64,000 nt of DNA, taken from positions 82,893 through 146,892 of the forward strand of contig JAILDV010000050.1 of NCBI GenBank assembly GCA_024688885.1, written 5' to 3'. Source of the stretch: Bacteroidaceae bacterium. GTDB lineage: Bacteria > Bacteroidota > Bacteroidia > Bacteroidales > Bacteroidaceae. Positions 25,654 through 36,174 of the stretch are shown here, one piece after another. The position numbers were made by a program, and so were the translations under genes. The notes below the pieces were generated by a model. That model did not search any database. It saw nothing but the letters and a program-made list of their open reading frames with translations, and was not told the DNA's origin. Numbering within the stretch: the stretch's first letter is position 1; each line of letters starts with the position of its first letter.

Positions 25654-27189
25654 ATGGCTAAGAAAGCACTTTTGATGATTCTCGACGGTTGGGGAATCGG
25701 TGACAAAGGTAAGGGTGACGTGATTTACCAGACACCCACCCCTTACATGGACTATCTGAACGCAAACTATCCTCACTCTGAGTTGCAGGCATCAGGCGAG
25801 AACGTGGGTCTCCCCGATGGACAGATGGGTAATTCAGAGGTGGGACACCTCAATATCGGTGCTGGACGCATCGTCTATCAGGATTTGGTGAAGATTAACC
25901 GCGCCTGTGCGGACAACTCCATCTTGGAGAACCCCGAAATCAAGTCAGCTTACAGCTATGCTAAGGAGAACGGCAAGAGCGTTCACCTGATGGGCTTGAC
26001 GTCAACAGGCGGTGTTCACTCTGCATTCAATCATATCCTGAAACTCATTGACATCGCCAAGGTGTATGGCATTGAGAACTGCTATGTACACTGTTTCATG
26101 GACGGTCGTGACACCGACCCGAAGTCGGGTAAGGGTTTCATTGCAGACCTGCAGAAGCACATTGACGAGGTGGGCGTGGGTGCCATCGCCTCCATCATCG
26201 GTCGTTTTTATGCAATGGACCGCGACAAGCGTTGGGACCGCATCAAGGTGGCTTACGACCAGCTCGTACACGGCAAAGGACGTGAAGTGGCTGACATGGT
26301 GGAAGGTGTGCAGTCTTGCTACGACACTCACACCGAGGAGCACAAGAACACCGACGAGTTCATGGAGCCGCTCATCAACTGCAACGTGGATGGTCGCATC
26401 AAGGAAGGTGACGTGGTCATCTTCTTCAACTACCGCAACGACCGCGCGAAGGAGTTGACTATCGTGCTGACTCAGAAGGACATGGAAGAACAGGGCATGA
26501 AGACCATCCCTGGTTTGCAATATTACTGCATGACTCCTTATGATGCATCTTTCACAGGCGTTCACATCCTCTTCCCCAAGGAGAACGTGGAGAACACCCT
26601 CGGCGAATATATCGCATCAAAGGGTCTCAAGCAGTTGCATACAGCTGAAACAGAGAAATATGCACACGTGACCTTCTTCTTCAATGGTGGCCGCGAAGAA
26701 CCTTTTGAGGGTGAAGACCGCATCTTGGTGAACTCTCCCAAAGTGCCCACTTATGACATGAAGCCGGAGATGTCTGCCTACGAGGTGAAGGACAAACTGG
26801 TGGAAGCCATCAAGACCAACAAATACGACTGGATTGTGGTGAACTTCGCTAATGGTGATATGGTGGGTCACACTGGTGTATATACTGCCATCGAGGCTGC
26901 TGTGAAGGCGATTGACCAGTGCGTGAACGAGGTGGTGGAAACTGCCAAGAGCATGGATTATGAAACCATCATAATTGCCGACCACGGAAACGCTGACAAC
27001 GCCCTCAATTCAGACGGCACTCCTAACACTGCACACTCGCTCAATGCCGTTCCATTTATCTATGTGACGGAGAACAAGAATGCAAAGGTTCAGAATGGTG
27101 TCTTGGCAGACGTGGCTCCTTCCATCCTCCACATCATGGGTTTGGAACAACCCAAGGAAATGACAGGCAAGTGCCTCATTAACGACTAA
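25654..27189 (+). CDS. gpmI: 2,3-bisphosphoglycerate-independent phosphoglycerate mutase
   Basis: GpmI interconverts 3- and 2-phosphoglycerate in glycolysis and gluconeogenesis, using two manganese ions and a phosphoserine intermediate. The 511-residue length is standard. Metal ligands are visible in [10 protein letters not shown] (start), the phosphorylated Ser in [15 protein letters not shown] near residue 61, GRDTDPKSG, and the C-terminal [10 protein letters not shown] and [10 protein letters not shown] motifs. The coding sequence is rich in codons typical of highly expressed genes here. The DUF5686 gene begins 4 bp after its stop, so the two are likely co-transcribed. Confidence 0.97.
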   Translation: MAKKALLMILDGWGIGDKGKGDVIYQTPTPYMDYLNANYPHSELQASGENVGLPDGQMGNSEVGHLNIGAGRIVYQDLVKINRACADNSILENPEIKSAYSYAKENGKSVHLMGLTSTGGVHSAFNHILKLIDIAKVYGIENCYVHCFMDGRDTDPKSGKGFIADLQKHIDEVGVGAIASIIGRFYAMDRDKRWDRIKVAYDQLVHGKGREVADMVEGVQSCYDTHTEEHKNTDEFMEPLINCNVDGRIKEGDVVIFFNYRNDRAKELTIVLTQKDMEEQGMKTIPGLQYYCMTPYDASFTGVHILFPKENVENTLGEYIASKGLKQLHTAETEKYAHVTFFFNGGREEPFEGEDRILVNSPKVPTYDMKPEMSAYEVKDKLVEAIKTNKYDWIVVNFANGDMVGHTGVYTAIEAAVKAIDQCVNEVVETAKSMDYETIIIADHGNADNALNSDGTPNTAHSLNAVPFIYVTENKNAKVQNGVLADVAPSILHIMGLEQPKEMTGKCLIND

Positions 27190-27193
27190 AATC

Positions 27194-29743
27194 ATGCACA
27201 AACTATCCCTTTTCTTGATACTTGCCCTTTGTGCCATCGGTGCAAGGGCGCAGTTCTATGGCAAAGTGGTCGATGCCAGCAATGGCGAACCCATCCCCTT
27301 TGCCACCGCCAAGTATATCGGCACATCGGAAGGACGCGCGTCCGACATTGACGGTAACTTCGTCCTGCCGATCCTCAGCAATTACAACAAGTTTGAAGTG
27401 TCGTTCTTGGGCTATAAGCCTGTGACAGTGACGGTGAACCGTGCACAATCGGAGATTCACAGCACTATCAAACTCTACCCGGAGGATTTCCTGCTGAACG
27501 AGGTGGTGGTGAAGAAGTCGAAGATTAAGTACAGCCGCAAGAACAACCCCGCAGTGGACCTCATGCGCAAGGTGATTGCCAACAAAAAACTGAGTGACAT
27601 CAAGGAAAAGGATTTCTACCATTTTGACAAATACGAGAAGAAAACCTTCTCCTACAACGACGTGGAGAAGAGTTCCATCGCTGAAGTCTGCCCTGAGACA
27701 GGTAAACTGATCATCCCCATCATGGTGAATGAGACCTCTTCGGAGGAGAATTACCGCAAGGACCCTAAGGCTGTGAAGACCACCATCAACGCCAAGCGCA
27801 GCGACGGTTTCCAGTCGATGCTGTCATCAGGCGACATGCTCACCACTTACGTGAAGGACATCTTCACCGACGTGGACATCTACAAGGACAATGTGCGTCT
27901 GCTCCAGCATCCGTTCATCAGTCCTATCTCCACCAACGAGGCAATCGGCTTCTACCATTATTATATACAAGACACCATCATGTTGGACGATGAGCGTTGC
28001 ATCGATGTGGCTTTCTTGCCGAACAACACGCAGGACTTCGGTTTCTCAGGACATCTCTTCATCACGGATGACAACCTGAATCAGGTGAAGCGTGCCGTGC
28101 TGAACATCCCCAACAACTCAGGTGTGAACTTCGTCGAGAACCTGCTGGTCATCCAGGATTTCATGACTTTGCCTACAGGTGAGCGTGTCATCAAGGTCGA
28201 TAACATGGTGGTGGAGTTGAGCGGTCTCTATGGCGCCATCAAGTTCCAGTGCCAACGCTACTCCACTTACAGCAACTACAACTTTGACCCCATCACGGAC
28301 AAGAAGGCTTTCAAGTCGCCTCAAATAGACCGTGTAATGGCTGATGCCGAACTGAAAGACTCCACTTACTGGGCTTCCATCCGCCCTATCCCATTGACCA
28401 ACACCGAAAGCAACCTTGGCAAGTCGGTGGATAAGATAAACGAAGACCTTGGCGGTTTCTGGAAATTCCTTCTCACAGCTGTGGTCGAGAACTCTATCGA
28501 GTTGACTCCAAAGCCCAACAAAATTGACTTCATCCCGCTCAATGCCATCGTGTCGCACAACGATGTGGATGGCTGGCGCTATCAGGCAAGCCTGCAAACC
28601 ACTGGTAACCTGTCTCCCCACTTCTTCGTGAGGGGTTATGGTGCCTACGGAACAAAGGACAAGAAGTGGAAATACAAGGGTGAACTGGAATATTCTTTCA
28701 ACAAGAAGAAGTACATGGCACATGAGTTCCCCCGCCGCAGCATTATTGCCACCTATATGTACGACGACATGTCGCCGGTGGACAAGTTCTCGGGTACGTC
28801 AAAGGACAACGTGTACAGTTCGTTCAAGACCAGCAAGGTCGATCAGATGATGTATGTGAACGACATGAAACTGAAGTTCAACTACGAAACCAACAACTAC
28901 ATCACTTGGACAGCGACCCTCGACCACTCGAAGCTGACGCCAACTGGCAAACTCGTCTATCTGCGTAACTGTGATTACAACAACGGCATTGAGACCATCG
29001 TGCCTCACATCAAGACTTCCGACATCAAACTCGGTTTCCGCTATGCTCCACGCGAGACATTTATCAACAGTAAGCAGCAGCGTCTCCACATCAATAAGGA
29101 CGCTCCTATCTTCACGCTGGAACACACTATCGGTATGGATGGCTTCTTGGGTGGACAATACAACTACAATGTCACCGAAGCCACCATCTTCAAGAAATTC
29201 TGGTTGCCTGGTGCATGTGGTTCCATCGAGGCATATCTGAAAGGTGGTCACCAATGGAACAAAGTTCCTTTCCCGATGCTCTTCACCCCTCAATCCAACC
29301 TCTCCTACTTCGTTCAGTTTGACAGTTGGTCGTTCAACATGCTTCGTAACATGGAGTTCCTTAACGACAGCTATGCCTCACTGTTCATCAACTGGAGCTT
29401 TGATGGAAAGATTCTCAACCGCATCCCGCTGTTGAAGAAGATGAAACTGCGTGAATACATCGGTTTCAAGATGCTCTACGGGCACCTCTCTGACAGGAAT
29501 AACCCCTTCGTGAAGACGGATGACAACGAACTCTTTGTCTTCCCAACGCGAGACAGACACCAGACAACATTCGTCATGGATGATACACCTTACATGGAAC
29601 TCTCTGTCGGCATCAGCAACATCTTTAAGGTGCTTACCGTACAGTATGTACGTCGCCTTAACTACAACAATATGCCAGACATCTATGGAGGTGACAAACT
29701 GAAAAAGAACGGAATCCGCTTTGCGGTGGACTTCAAGTTCTAA
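27194..29743 (+). CDS. DUF5686 family outer-membrane protein with carboxypeptidase-like N-terminal domain
   Basis: An 849-residue protein with a signal peptide (ending GARAQ) and a CarboxypepD_reg-like domain (GKVVDASNGEPIPFATAKY, residues 23-105). The long remainder matches the DUF5686 pattern of a large beta-barrel: many alternating aromatic strands, ending with an aromatic residue (FAVDFKF). This layout resembles TonB receptors without a plug domain. The function of the family is unknown; an outer-membrane channel or assembly role is plausible. It is probably expressed from the gpmI promoter and is followed by a strong terminator. Confidence 0.82.
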   Translation: MHKLSLFLILALCAIGARAQFYGKVVDASNGEPIPFATAKYIGTSEGRASDIDGNFVLPILSNYNKFEVSFLGYKPVTVTVNRAQSEIHSTIKLYPEDFLLNEVVVKKSKIKYSRKNNPAVDLMRKVIANKKLSDIKEKDFYHFDKYEKKTFSYNDVEKSSIAEVCPETGKLIIPIMVNETSSEENYRKDPKAVKTTINAKRSDGFQSMLSSGDMLTTYVKDIFTDVDIYKDNVRLLQHPFISPISTNEAIGFYHYYIQDTIMLDDERCIDVAFLPNNTQDFGFSGHLFITDDNLNQVKRAVLNIPNNSGVNFVENLLVIQDFMTLPTGERVIKVDNMVVELSGLYGAIKFQCQRYSTYSNYNFDPITDKKAFKSPQIDRVMADAELKDSTYWASIRPIPLTNTESNLGKSVDKINEDLGGFWKFLLTAVVENSIELTPKPNKIDFIPLNAIVSHNDVDGWRYQASLQTTGNLSPHFFVRGYGAYGTKDKKWKYKGELEYSFNKKKYMAHEFPRRSIIATYMYDDMSPVDKFSGTSKDNVYSSFKTSKVDQMMYVNDMKLKFNYETNNYITWTATLDHSKLTPTGKLVYLRNCDYNNGIETIVPHIKTSDIKLGFRYAPRETFINSKQQRLHINKDAPIFTLEHTIGMDGFLGGQYNYNVTEATIFKKFWLPGACGSIEAYLKGGHQWNKVPFPMLFTPQSNLSYFVQFDSWSFNMLRNMEFLNDSYASLFINWSFDGKILNRIPLLKKMKLREYIGFKMLYGHLSDRNNPFVKTDDNELFVFPTRDRHQTTFVMDDTPYMELSVGISNIFKVLTVQYVRRLNYNNMPDIYGGDKLKKNGIRFAVDFKF

Positions 29744-29773
29744 TTTGCAACATAAATAGATATTTCAGGAAAC

Positions 29774-29808
29774 AAAAGCGGGAAGGTATCATTCACCTTC
29801 CCGCTTTT
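29774..29808 (+). terminator. Rho-independent terminator
   Basis: AAAAGCGGGAAGGT pairs perfectly with ACCTTCCCGCTTTT around a 7-nt loop, about 30 bp after the DUF5686 stop codon. Confidence 0.92.
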
Positions 29809-30013
29809 CTAAAATATTTGTATCAAAATCTAAAATTTGTGTTACATCAGTTATACATTTTTAACAAGAATATACCGAACTTTGCCCCGAATACTTACCG
29901 TCTGATTTTCCCTTATATTATATGGGTGACAGACAACCACAAACCCAAACAAGAAAGTTTTACCAAAACTATTAATAATTTATCAACTTTTTTACTAATT
30001 AAAACTATTTGTT

Positions 30014-33000
30014 ATGAGAAAAATCTACACTTTGCTTCTGGCATTGGTAGCTTCAATGACTGCCTTTGCACAGAATCCTGACCCATCAAAATGGGAAAAG
30101 GGACAAAATGTGATTGCTGATCTCGGCATGAAGGATGTAGATCCAACACAGCCTTGGACAACAAAGAGCAATGGCGGATCTGCAGGCAAAGAAGGCAACT
30201 ATGGCGAATACTGGAAGGGTGTTGGTCAGAAGTTCTTCTTCGATTACATTGACCAAAACGATGCCATGTATGGTGACCACGAAAAGGGTAGCACCTGTAT
30301 GGGTTACTATGGTGACGGTCACGTGACGGATGACAATCCAGATGTGTATCAGATAGTGAAGCTTCCTGCTGGTTACTACACCATTAGAGTACAAGCTTGC
30401 TATCGTGATGCCAGCGGTCAGCAGACTACTGACTGTTTCAATGCTTGGAAGAAAGGTCAGAGCAAGAAGAATGCTTGGGCGTATGCAGAGGAGTATGCTG
30501 ACGAGGCAAGTGCCATTGCTGGTGATGAGCCTGTAAGCACATTCAAGACAGCGATTCGCCACATCTTCGACGTCAAGTGCCCTGAAAGCCTGTGCTCTTG
30601 GACTCCTAACGGTGACGACTGGAGAAACGACGGTAGTTTCGTGGTGATTGAACAAGAGACGAACGCCAGAGGTAAGTTGGTGGACGTGGAGAAGACTTAC
30701 TACTATCCAAGAAGTATCATTGGTGCAAGCTATTTCTTCCAGAAGGATTACTATTGGAACGAGTTCAAGATTTTGCTGGAGAACGATGCGTATGTACGTA
30801 TTGGCTACCGCAAGACTGACTACGTGACAGAGGACTGGCTGGCTCTGAGTGAGTGGCAGATTATCTACAATGATGGTTACACTACTGAAGCTCAGGTGGA
30901 TTTTGCTTCTACAGAGTTTGATAATGAAAGCGCCGAGCTGGAGCAGTGGAAGGAACAATTCACAAATGCTGAGTTCGATGGTTTCGACAAGTCATTCACA
31001 TCTGTGATTTCTGACAAGATTGACGACGACATCCAGATTGCCGCTATGACATACGAATCGGTGACAGGTCAGGATCTGTTGAACTTCATCGCTGACCTCA
31101 AGCAGAAGAACCTTGACTATGAAGAGCTGTACCAGTATCTTGGTCACCTCTCTTTCGTGTTGGCAAAGTCTAAGTCTTTGATTGAAAGCACAGACTATCC
31201 AGGTAAGGCTGCTTTCCAAACTGCGTTCAATAATATTCTGAATAAGATTAACACTTGCTCAACTGCCGACTTTGAGGAGACTACTCCTTACGACTTCTGC
31301 ATGAAGTACTTCAACGAGCTGGCTGATGCACGTGGTGACTACCTCGAAACGCAGGAGGCTGACGAGAATGGCGCCAAGGACTTCTCTGCTGTGATCAACC
31401 ACCCATGGTTCGTAAACGACGGCGTTGAGATTGTCAAGGACGAAGAGGGCAATTATTCCATCAACGAGGGAACTTGGCTGAATGCTGTTGGTGGCGGTGA
31501 CGGTAACTATACTGACAAGCTGAAATATACGCAGGATGATGTTGAAATGAATCGTACGGAGATTGCTTCTGACGTGACTATCGTGCTGAACGATGAGAAT
31601 GTGAAGAACCAGTGGTTCCAGCGCATCCGTTATGAGGGCAAGACAAATGGTCTCTATATGTACTATGATGACAGAGGTCTTATCGGTGCTGCCGACACTT
31701 GGCACGCAGGTCTCTTCACCAGCGGTTCTATGGATGTATGTCAGAACATCGTCGGTCTTCCTTCTGGTTACTACAGCCTGAAGGCGCTCATCCGCGGATG
31801 GGGTGACGGTAACGGCAATTTCCACAACATCTTCATGGAGAACACCAATGGTGACGTGATGAAGTCACCTATGGGTACTGCTGGCGATGATTCTGGTTGG
31901 CAGGAACTCACAACGGGTATCATCCACGTGAGTGACCGTCAGCTCCTGATTGGTGGTCAGTCTGATTACAATGCTCACTATACTGGTTTCCGTCTCCTCT
32001 TCTACGGTGAGGAACCTCCTGTGGAGAACTTGATTAAGCAGGAAATCGCAGAGGTGAAGACTGCTGCTGAATCGCTCACTTTTGAGGGTGACAAGACGAA
32101 GGTGGCTGGTCTCGTTGACAAGTGCAAGGCTCCTTACACCATTGAAAACTTCGAGGAGTACAGAGGTTATCTGGATGAAGCACGTAAGTACATCAATGCC
32201 GCTACCAAGGAGTATGATAATCTCAAGGCTATTGACACTTATGCAGAAGCTACCAGTGGTGCTGGCAATTACGCTGCTGATGTAAATGCCATCATCGCAC
32301 CTGCTCAGGAGGCTGTTTTGACTCTGGGTGAGAACGCCGCTGACACTTACAAGGACATTGATGCAGCAAACAAGCTCGCTGAGAAGTATAGAGATTATAT
32401 TAAGGTGTTTGTTGAGGCAAGCAATCTCGGTGACGCATCTCTCAACACAACGCTCGCTAATCAGAAGAGTGAACTTGCTGCTGCTGTTTCGACAACCAAG
32501 ACACTCGACAAGTTCATGGAAAGTCTGAATACACCTATGAACATCGACAAGATGAAGAAACTGGGTGCTGCAAGTGCAACGGAGGCTGCTCCTGTTGACC
32601 TTACTTCAATGCTCGTGAACCCAAGCTTCGACATGCATCAGGTGGATGGTGAATGGGTTGAGATTCTCAAAGTGGATGGTGAACCTTGGGAAAGAGGTTA
32701 CGGTGATGGTTGGCAAGGTCTTGGCATCAACACGTATGACCAGACTATGCAACTCTCTCGCGGACACTGCGAACTCTGGAACTCTGGCACAGGTGAATTC
32801 TATCAGGAACTCGTAGGTATGCCTGCTGGTAAGTATGAAATTAGCTGCCTGGCTGTTTACCGTGATGTAGACATTTCTGAGGAATCTGTGAATAAGTACG
32901 AAACTGAGGGCGAAAGCCACAATGCTGAAATCTATGCCAAGACTCAGACGAGCGAGGCTTCTAACTACATCAAGGCTCAGGCAAGCCTCAAGGGTTCTGC

Positions 33001-33535
33001 TGACAGCTTCACTGAAGTGGTGAGAGGTTATGAAGTCGACGAAGAGACCAATCAGCCTTATGTAACCAAGGTAACAGTGCTTGGTCCTGAGGAAAACGTT
33101 GAAAAGTATGGTCAATTGGTTACTGAAACGGAAGGTTGGACTCACGTTGAAGTGGATGCAGAGGACAGAAGCCCATTTGATAAGATTGTCAATGGCAGTT
33201 ACTATCCAAACTCTTTGTACGGTATCTACCAGTGGTTTGTGAAGTCTCCTGAGAAGGTGAAGAACACTGTCACCATCGAGGTGAAGAACGGTGAGACACT
33301 CAGACTTGGTCTCCGCAAGCCAGAATCTGTTTCAAATGACTGCCTTACTTTCGACAGCTTCACAATCTCATACCTCTCTGGTGATGTATTCTCAGAGGTT
33401 GCCACTGGCATCGAGACTGTGAACAACGAGCAGCCAGCAGAGAAGGTGCTTTACAACACAGCTGGTCAGATTGTTGACGACTCTTACAAGGGCATCGTCA
33501 TCGACAGCGAGGGTAACAAGTACCTCAAGAAGTAA
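30014..33535 (+). CDS. Giant secreted modular surface protein (paralogue of the one at 4615)
   Basis: A 1173-residue protein with a signal peptide (ending TAFAQ). It has three beta-sandwich-like modules at about 25-300, 470-675 and 865-1125, each with the LPxGYYxIxxxxxYR and xxWxxLG/GFRLLFYG patterns. Ala/Lys/Glu-rich helical linkers join them, notably about 680-860. The tail (VLYNTAGQIVDDSYKG, ending NKYLKK) resembles a T9SS sorting domain. The same architecture and AT-rich leader are found in the gene at 4615, so they are paralogues. Likely displayed on the cell surface; ligand unknown, no enzyme motif seen. Its leader (29810-30013) holds no clear promoter box, apart from a weak GAACTTTGC near 29877. 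Confidence 0.75.
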   Translation: MRKIYTLLLALVASMTAFAQNPDPSKWEKGQNVIADLGMKDVDPTQPWTTKSNGGSAGKEGNYGEYWKGVGQKFFFDYIDQNDAMYGDHEKGSTCMGYYGDGHVTDDNPDVYQIVKLPAGYYTIRVQACYRDASGQQTTDCFNAWKKGQSKKNAWAYAEEYADEASAIAGDEPVSTFKTAIRHIFDVKCPESLCSWTPNGDDWRNDGSFVVIEQETNARGKLVDVEKTYYYPRSIIGASYFFQKDYYWNEFKILLENDAYVRIGYRKTDYVTEDWLALSEWQIIYNDGYTTEAQVDFASTEFDNESAELEQWKEQFTNAEFDGFDKSFTSVISDKIDDDIQIAAMTYESVTGQDLLNFIADLKQKNLDYEELYQYLGHLSFVLAKSKSLIESTDYPGKAAFQTAFNNILNKINTCSTADFEETTPYDFCMKYFNELADARGDYLETQEADENGAKDFSAVINHPWFVNDGVEIVKDEEGNYSINEGTWLNAVGGGDGNYTDKLKYTQDDVEMNRTEIASDVTIVLNDENVKNQWFQRIRYEGKTNGLYMYYDDRGLIGAADTWHAGLFTSGSMDVCQNIVGLPSGYYSLKALIRGWGDGNGNFHNIFMENTNGDVMKSPMGTAGDDSGWQELTTGIIHVSDRQLLIGGQSDYNAHYTGFRLLFYGEEPPVENLIKQEIAEVKTAAESLTFEGDKTKVAGLVDKCKAPYTIENFEEYRGYLDEARKYINAATKEYDNLKAIDTYAEATSGAGNYAADVNAIIAPAQEAVLTLGENAADTYKDIDAANKLAEKYRDYIKVFVEASNLGDASLNTTLANQKSELAAAVSTTKTLDKFMESLNTPMNIDKMKKLGAASATEAAPVDLTSMLVNPSFDMHQVDGEWVEILKVDGEPWERGYGDGWQGLGINTYDQTMQLSRGHCELWNSGTGEFYQELVGMPAGKYEISCLAVYRDVDISEESVNKYETEGESHNAEIYAKTQTSEASNYIKAQASLKGSADSFTEVVRGYEVDEETNQPYVTKVTVLGPEENVEKYGQLVTETEGWTHVEVDAEDRSPFDKIVNGSYYPNSLYGIYQWFVKSPEKVKNTVTIEVKNGETLRLGLRKPESVSNDCLTFDSFTISYLSGDVFSEVATGIETVNNEQPAEKVLYNTAGQIVDDSYKGIVIDSEGNKYLKK

Positions 33536-33555
33536 TATCTGAAAGAACAATACTG

Positions 33556-33592
33556 AAAAGCGAGGGTGCGGTCAACCGCACCCTCGCTTTTT
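33556..33592 (+). terminator. Rho-independent terminator
   Basis: AAAAGCGAGGGTGCGGT pairs with ACCGCACCCTCGCTTTT over a 3-nt loop, 20 bp after the stop of the large secreted protein. A TTATCAT-type heptamer run follows at about 33592-33625. Confidence 0.92.
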
Positions 33593-33640
33593 ATTTATCA
33601 TTTATCAATTGTCGTTTATCATTTAGCGAAGCGCAAGCGC

Positions 33641-36085
33641 TCATCTCTTCCTCATCTTCTGCCGACCACCATTCTTTCTTTCCCGCTTTGGCGCCTTGCC
33701 TGTATGCTTGGAACCGCGCTTGGGGGAGTTCTGAACAAAAGGTTCGTAAAAGACGGGAGAATTGGTGTAGATGGAAGACTCGTGAGAGACAAGCTCGTAG
33801 TCGAGTTGCTTACGGAAGAGGTCGGCATGTGCCACCTTGATGCGGATGGGGTCACCGAGAGAGAAACGGTGGTGCGTCTGACGACCGACGAGACAATAGT
33901 TCTTGTCGTCGAAGTCGAAAGCCTCATCTCCCAAGAATCGCACAGCGATGAGTCCTTCACAATGGTTCTCATCAATCTCTGCATACACACCAAACTCATT
34001 CACGCCACTGATGTGTGCATCGAATTCCTGTCCGAGTTTGTCACTCATGAACTCCACCTGCTTGTACTTGATGCTGGCACGTTCGGCACTGGCAGCCAAC
34101 TGCTCCATTTGTGAGGAGTGTTCGCAGAGATTTTCATATTTCTTCTGGCTTGCCGAAGCCCCACCCTGCTCGTAACGTGTGAGCAGACGGTGCACCATCA
34201 GGTCGGGATAGCGTCGGATGGGCGAAGTGAAGTGGGTGTAATACTTGAAGCCCAAACCATAGTGCCCTATATTATAAGTTGAATAGACGGCTTTCTGCAT
34301 AGCACGTAACGATGCCATCTCAATCAGGTTCTGCACACGGTTGCCCTGCACATCCCTGAGCAGTTTGTTCAGGCTGTGTGCCACATCCTCCTTCTTGCCT
34401 TGTGTCAGGAGTTGGAAACCGAAACGTGATGCCATACCAGCAAGGTTATCGAGTTTGTTGATGTCGGGCATATCATGGATACGATAGGGAAGCGTCTTCG
34501 GCTTCTTTTCCAATCCGATACTCTCAGCCACCGCCTTGTTGGCAAGCAACATGAATTCCTCCACCAGTTTGTTGGCATCTTTGGCATGTTTGAAATAGAC
34601 ACGGATGGGTTTCCCCTTTTCATCAATTTCAAAGCGGGGCTCTTCACGGTCAAAGTCGATGGAACCCTCCTTGAAACGCTGGTCACGCAAGAGATGAGCC
34701 ATACGATTGAGCGTGATGAGCAGGTCGGCATACTCACCCTGACGATGGTCGGCAGGAACAGGTGTGACAGGAATCTTGGCAGGGTCAATCGGTGCAAGAT
34801 TGTCACGGAAAGCATTGAGTTCCGTGTCTGGCAACACCTCCTGTGCAGGAATGGGCTGCGTTGGTTGAATCTTTCCTTCACGAATCAGTTCACATTCCCG
34901 CGCCTCACCATTCTGTTCTAGCAGGTACTGAACCTCCTCATAAGTGTAACGTCGGCAACTCTTGATGACCGTATGCTTAATGCGACGGCTCAGCACCTCC
35001 GCCTCCTCATTCATCTCGAAGATGACAGAGAAGGTGAGCTTCTCCTCATTAGGTCTGAGCGAACAAAGCATGTTGCAGAGGTGCTCGGGCAACATCGGGA
35101 TGGTACGGTCAACCAGATAGATGGAAGTGGCACGTTGCTGTGCCTCTTGGTCAATCACCGAACCTTCCAACACATAGTGACTCACATCAGCGATATGCAC
35201 ACCCACTTCCCATAGTCCCTTCTTCAACTGTTTGATGGAAATGGCATCGTCGAAGTCTTTAGCATCACGCGGGTCAATGGTGATGGTGAAGGTATCGCGA
35301 AAATCTTCACGTTGGCTCAGTTCTTCAGCCGTAATACCTACATCCAACTGGTTGGCAGCGGCTTCCACTTTCTCTGGATACTTGTAAGGCAAGCCAAACT
35401 CTGCAAGGATGGCATGCATCTCAGTGTTGTTGTCGCCCTCATCCCCAAGCACGTCAATCACCTCACCAATCGGGTTGCGAGCCCCCATCGGCCAATCCGT
35501 GACTTTCACCACCACTTTCTGTCCATTCTTGGCACCTTTCAACTTCTCCACAGGAATGATGATGTCGCTCTGCAAGATTCCCGTCGGCACCGAAAGGAAT
35601 GCCACACTATGCTGTACATCCAAAGTACCGACAAAAGGCTTCTCGCGACGTTTCACAATCTCAATTACCTCGCCATGCAACTTGTGGTTGCCATATTTCT
35701 TGGCATGAATGCCCACCTTGACACGGTCGCCAGGCAGCGCATGATGCGTGTCTTCATCATAGATGGAGATGCCCATGCCGTCGTCGGTATCAACATAGTT
35801 GCGTCCGCCTGATGTACGGTTGAAAGTTCCCTCCACCACATGGGCGGTGCCACGAAAAATCAGGTTTCCATCGCGGTTCTTCACGATGTCTCCTTCCTCA
35901 TGCATCTCGTTCAGAATATCCACACAAAGCATGCGCAACGGGTGCTTTGTCAACCCCATTTCGCTGAACACATTCTTCAGCGTGAGTGATCTTCCTTGGT
36001 TCCGGCTCAGGTAGTCACTCAACATGTCTCTCATTTCACGCTTGTTGATACTGGACTTGACCAGCCTTGATTCTTTCTTTGACAT
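33641..36085 (-). CDS. rnr: Ribonuclease R
   Basis: RNase R is a 3'-5' exoribonuclease that degrades structured RNA and takes part in quality control of rRNA and mRNA. The 814-residue product has the N-terminal helical/CSD region (SLTLKNVFSEMGL; VVEGTFNRTSGGRNYV) and the RNB catalytic domain with metal ligands in TIDPRDAKDFDDAIS near residue 270. TSPIRRYPDLMVHRL and a C-terminal S1 domain follow. It ends in a Lys/Arg-rich tail (KRGSKHTGKAPKRERKNGG) as in other RNase R enzymes. The ATG at 36085 is chosen because an upstream in-frame TTG lies in the promoter box at 36106-36114. Confidence 0.95.
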   Translation of the reverse strand: MSKKESRLVKSSINKREMRDMLSDYLSRNQGRSLTLKNVFSEMGLTKHPLRMLCVDILNEMHEEGDIVKNRDGNLIFRGTAHVVEGTFNRTSGGRNYVDTDDGMGISIYDEDTHHALPGDRVKVGIHAKKYGNHKLHGEVIEIVKRREKPFVGTLDVQHSVAFLSVPTGILQSDIIIPVEKLKGAKNGQKVVVKVTDWPMGARNPIGEVIDVLGDEGDNNTEMHAILAEFGLPYKYPEKVEAAANQLDVGITAEELSQREDFRDTFTITIDPRDAKDFDDAISIKQLKKGLWEVGVHIADVSHYVLEGSVIDQEAQQRATSIYLVDRTIPMLPEHLCNMLCSLRPNEEKLTFSVIFEMNEEAEVLSRRIKHTVIKSCRRYTYEEVQYLLEQNGEARECELIREGKIQPTQPIPAQEVLPDTELNAFRDNLAPIDPAKIPVTPVPADHRQGEYADLLITLNRMAHLLRDQRFKEGSIDFDREEPRFEIDEKGKPIRVYFKHAKDANKLVEEFMLLANKAVAESIGLEKKPKTLPYRIHDMPDINKLDNLAGMASRFGFQLLTQGKKEDVAHSLNKLLRDVQGNRVQNLIEMASLRAMQKAVYSTYNIGHYGLGFKYYTHFTSPIRRYPDLMVHRLLTRYEQGGASASQKKYENLCEHSSQMEQLAASAERASIKYKQVEFMSDKLGQEFDAHISGVNEFGVYAEIDENHCEGLIAVRFLGDEAFDFDDKNYCLVGRQTHHRFSLGDPIRIKVAHADLFRKQLDYELVSHESSIYTNSPVFYEPFVQNSPKRGSKHTGKAPKRERKNGGRQKMRKR

Positions 36086-36105
36086 AGGCAACAATGATTT
36101 TGTGC

Positions 36106-36114
36106 ACAAAGTTA
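36106..36114 (-). promoter_or_regulatory. rnr: Promoter box TAACTTTGT for rnr
   Basis: TAACTTTGT on the minus strand, about 20 bp before the rnr ATG. It is divergent from the box at 36147. Confidence 0.7.
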
Positions 36115-36146
36115 CAACTTTTCCTCCATAAAATAATATTTTTCCG

Positions 36147-36155
36147 TAAATTTGC
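36147..36155 (+). promoter_or_regulatory. Promoter box TAAATTTGC for the SDR/PAP2 operon
   Basis: TAAATTTGC, 19 bp before the ATG at 36175. Confidence 0.65.
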
Positions 36156-36174
36156 AGCCAAATTGATAAAAAGC

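Noticed and set aside
25654..33535. Genomic island made of gpmI to the second giant protein
   Set aside because: Codon use, promoters and families fit the host; no integrase, att site or composition break is seen.
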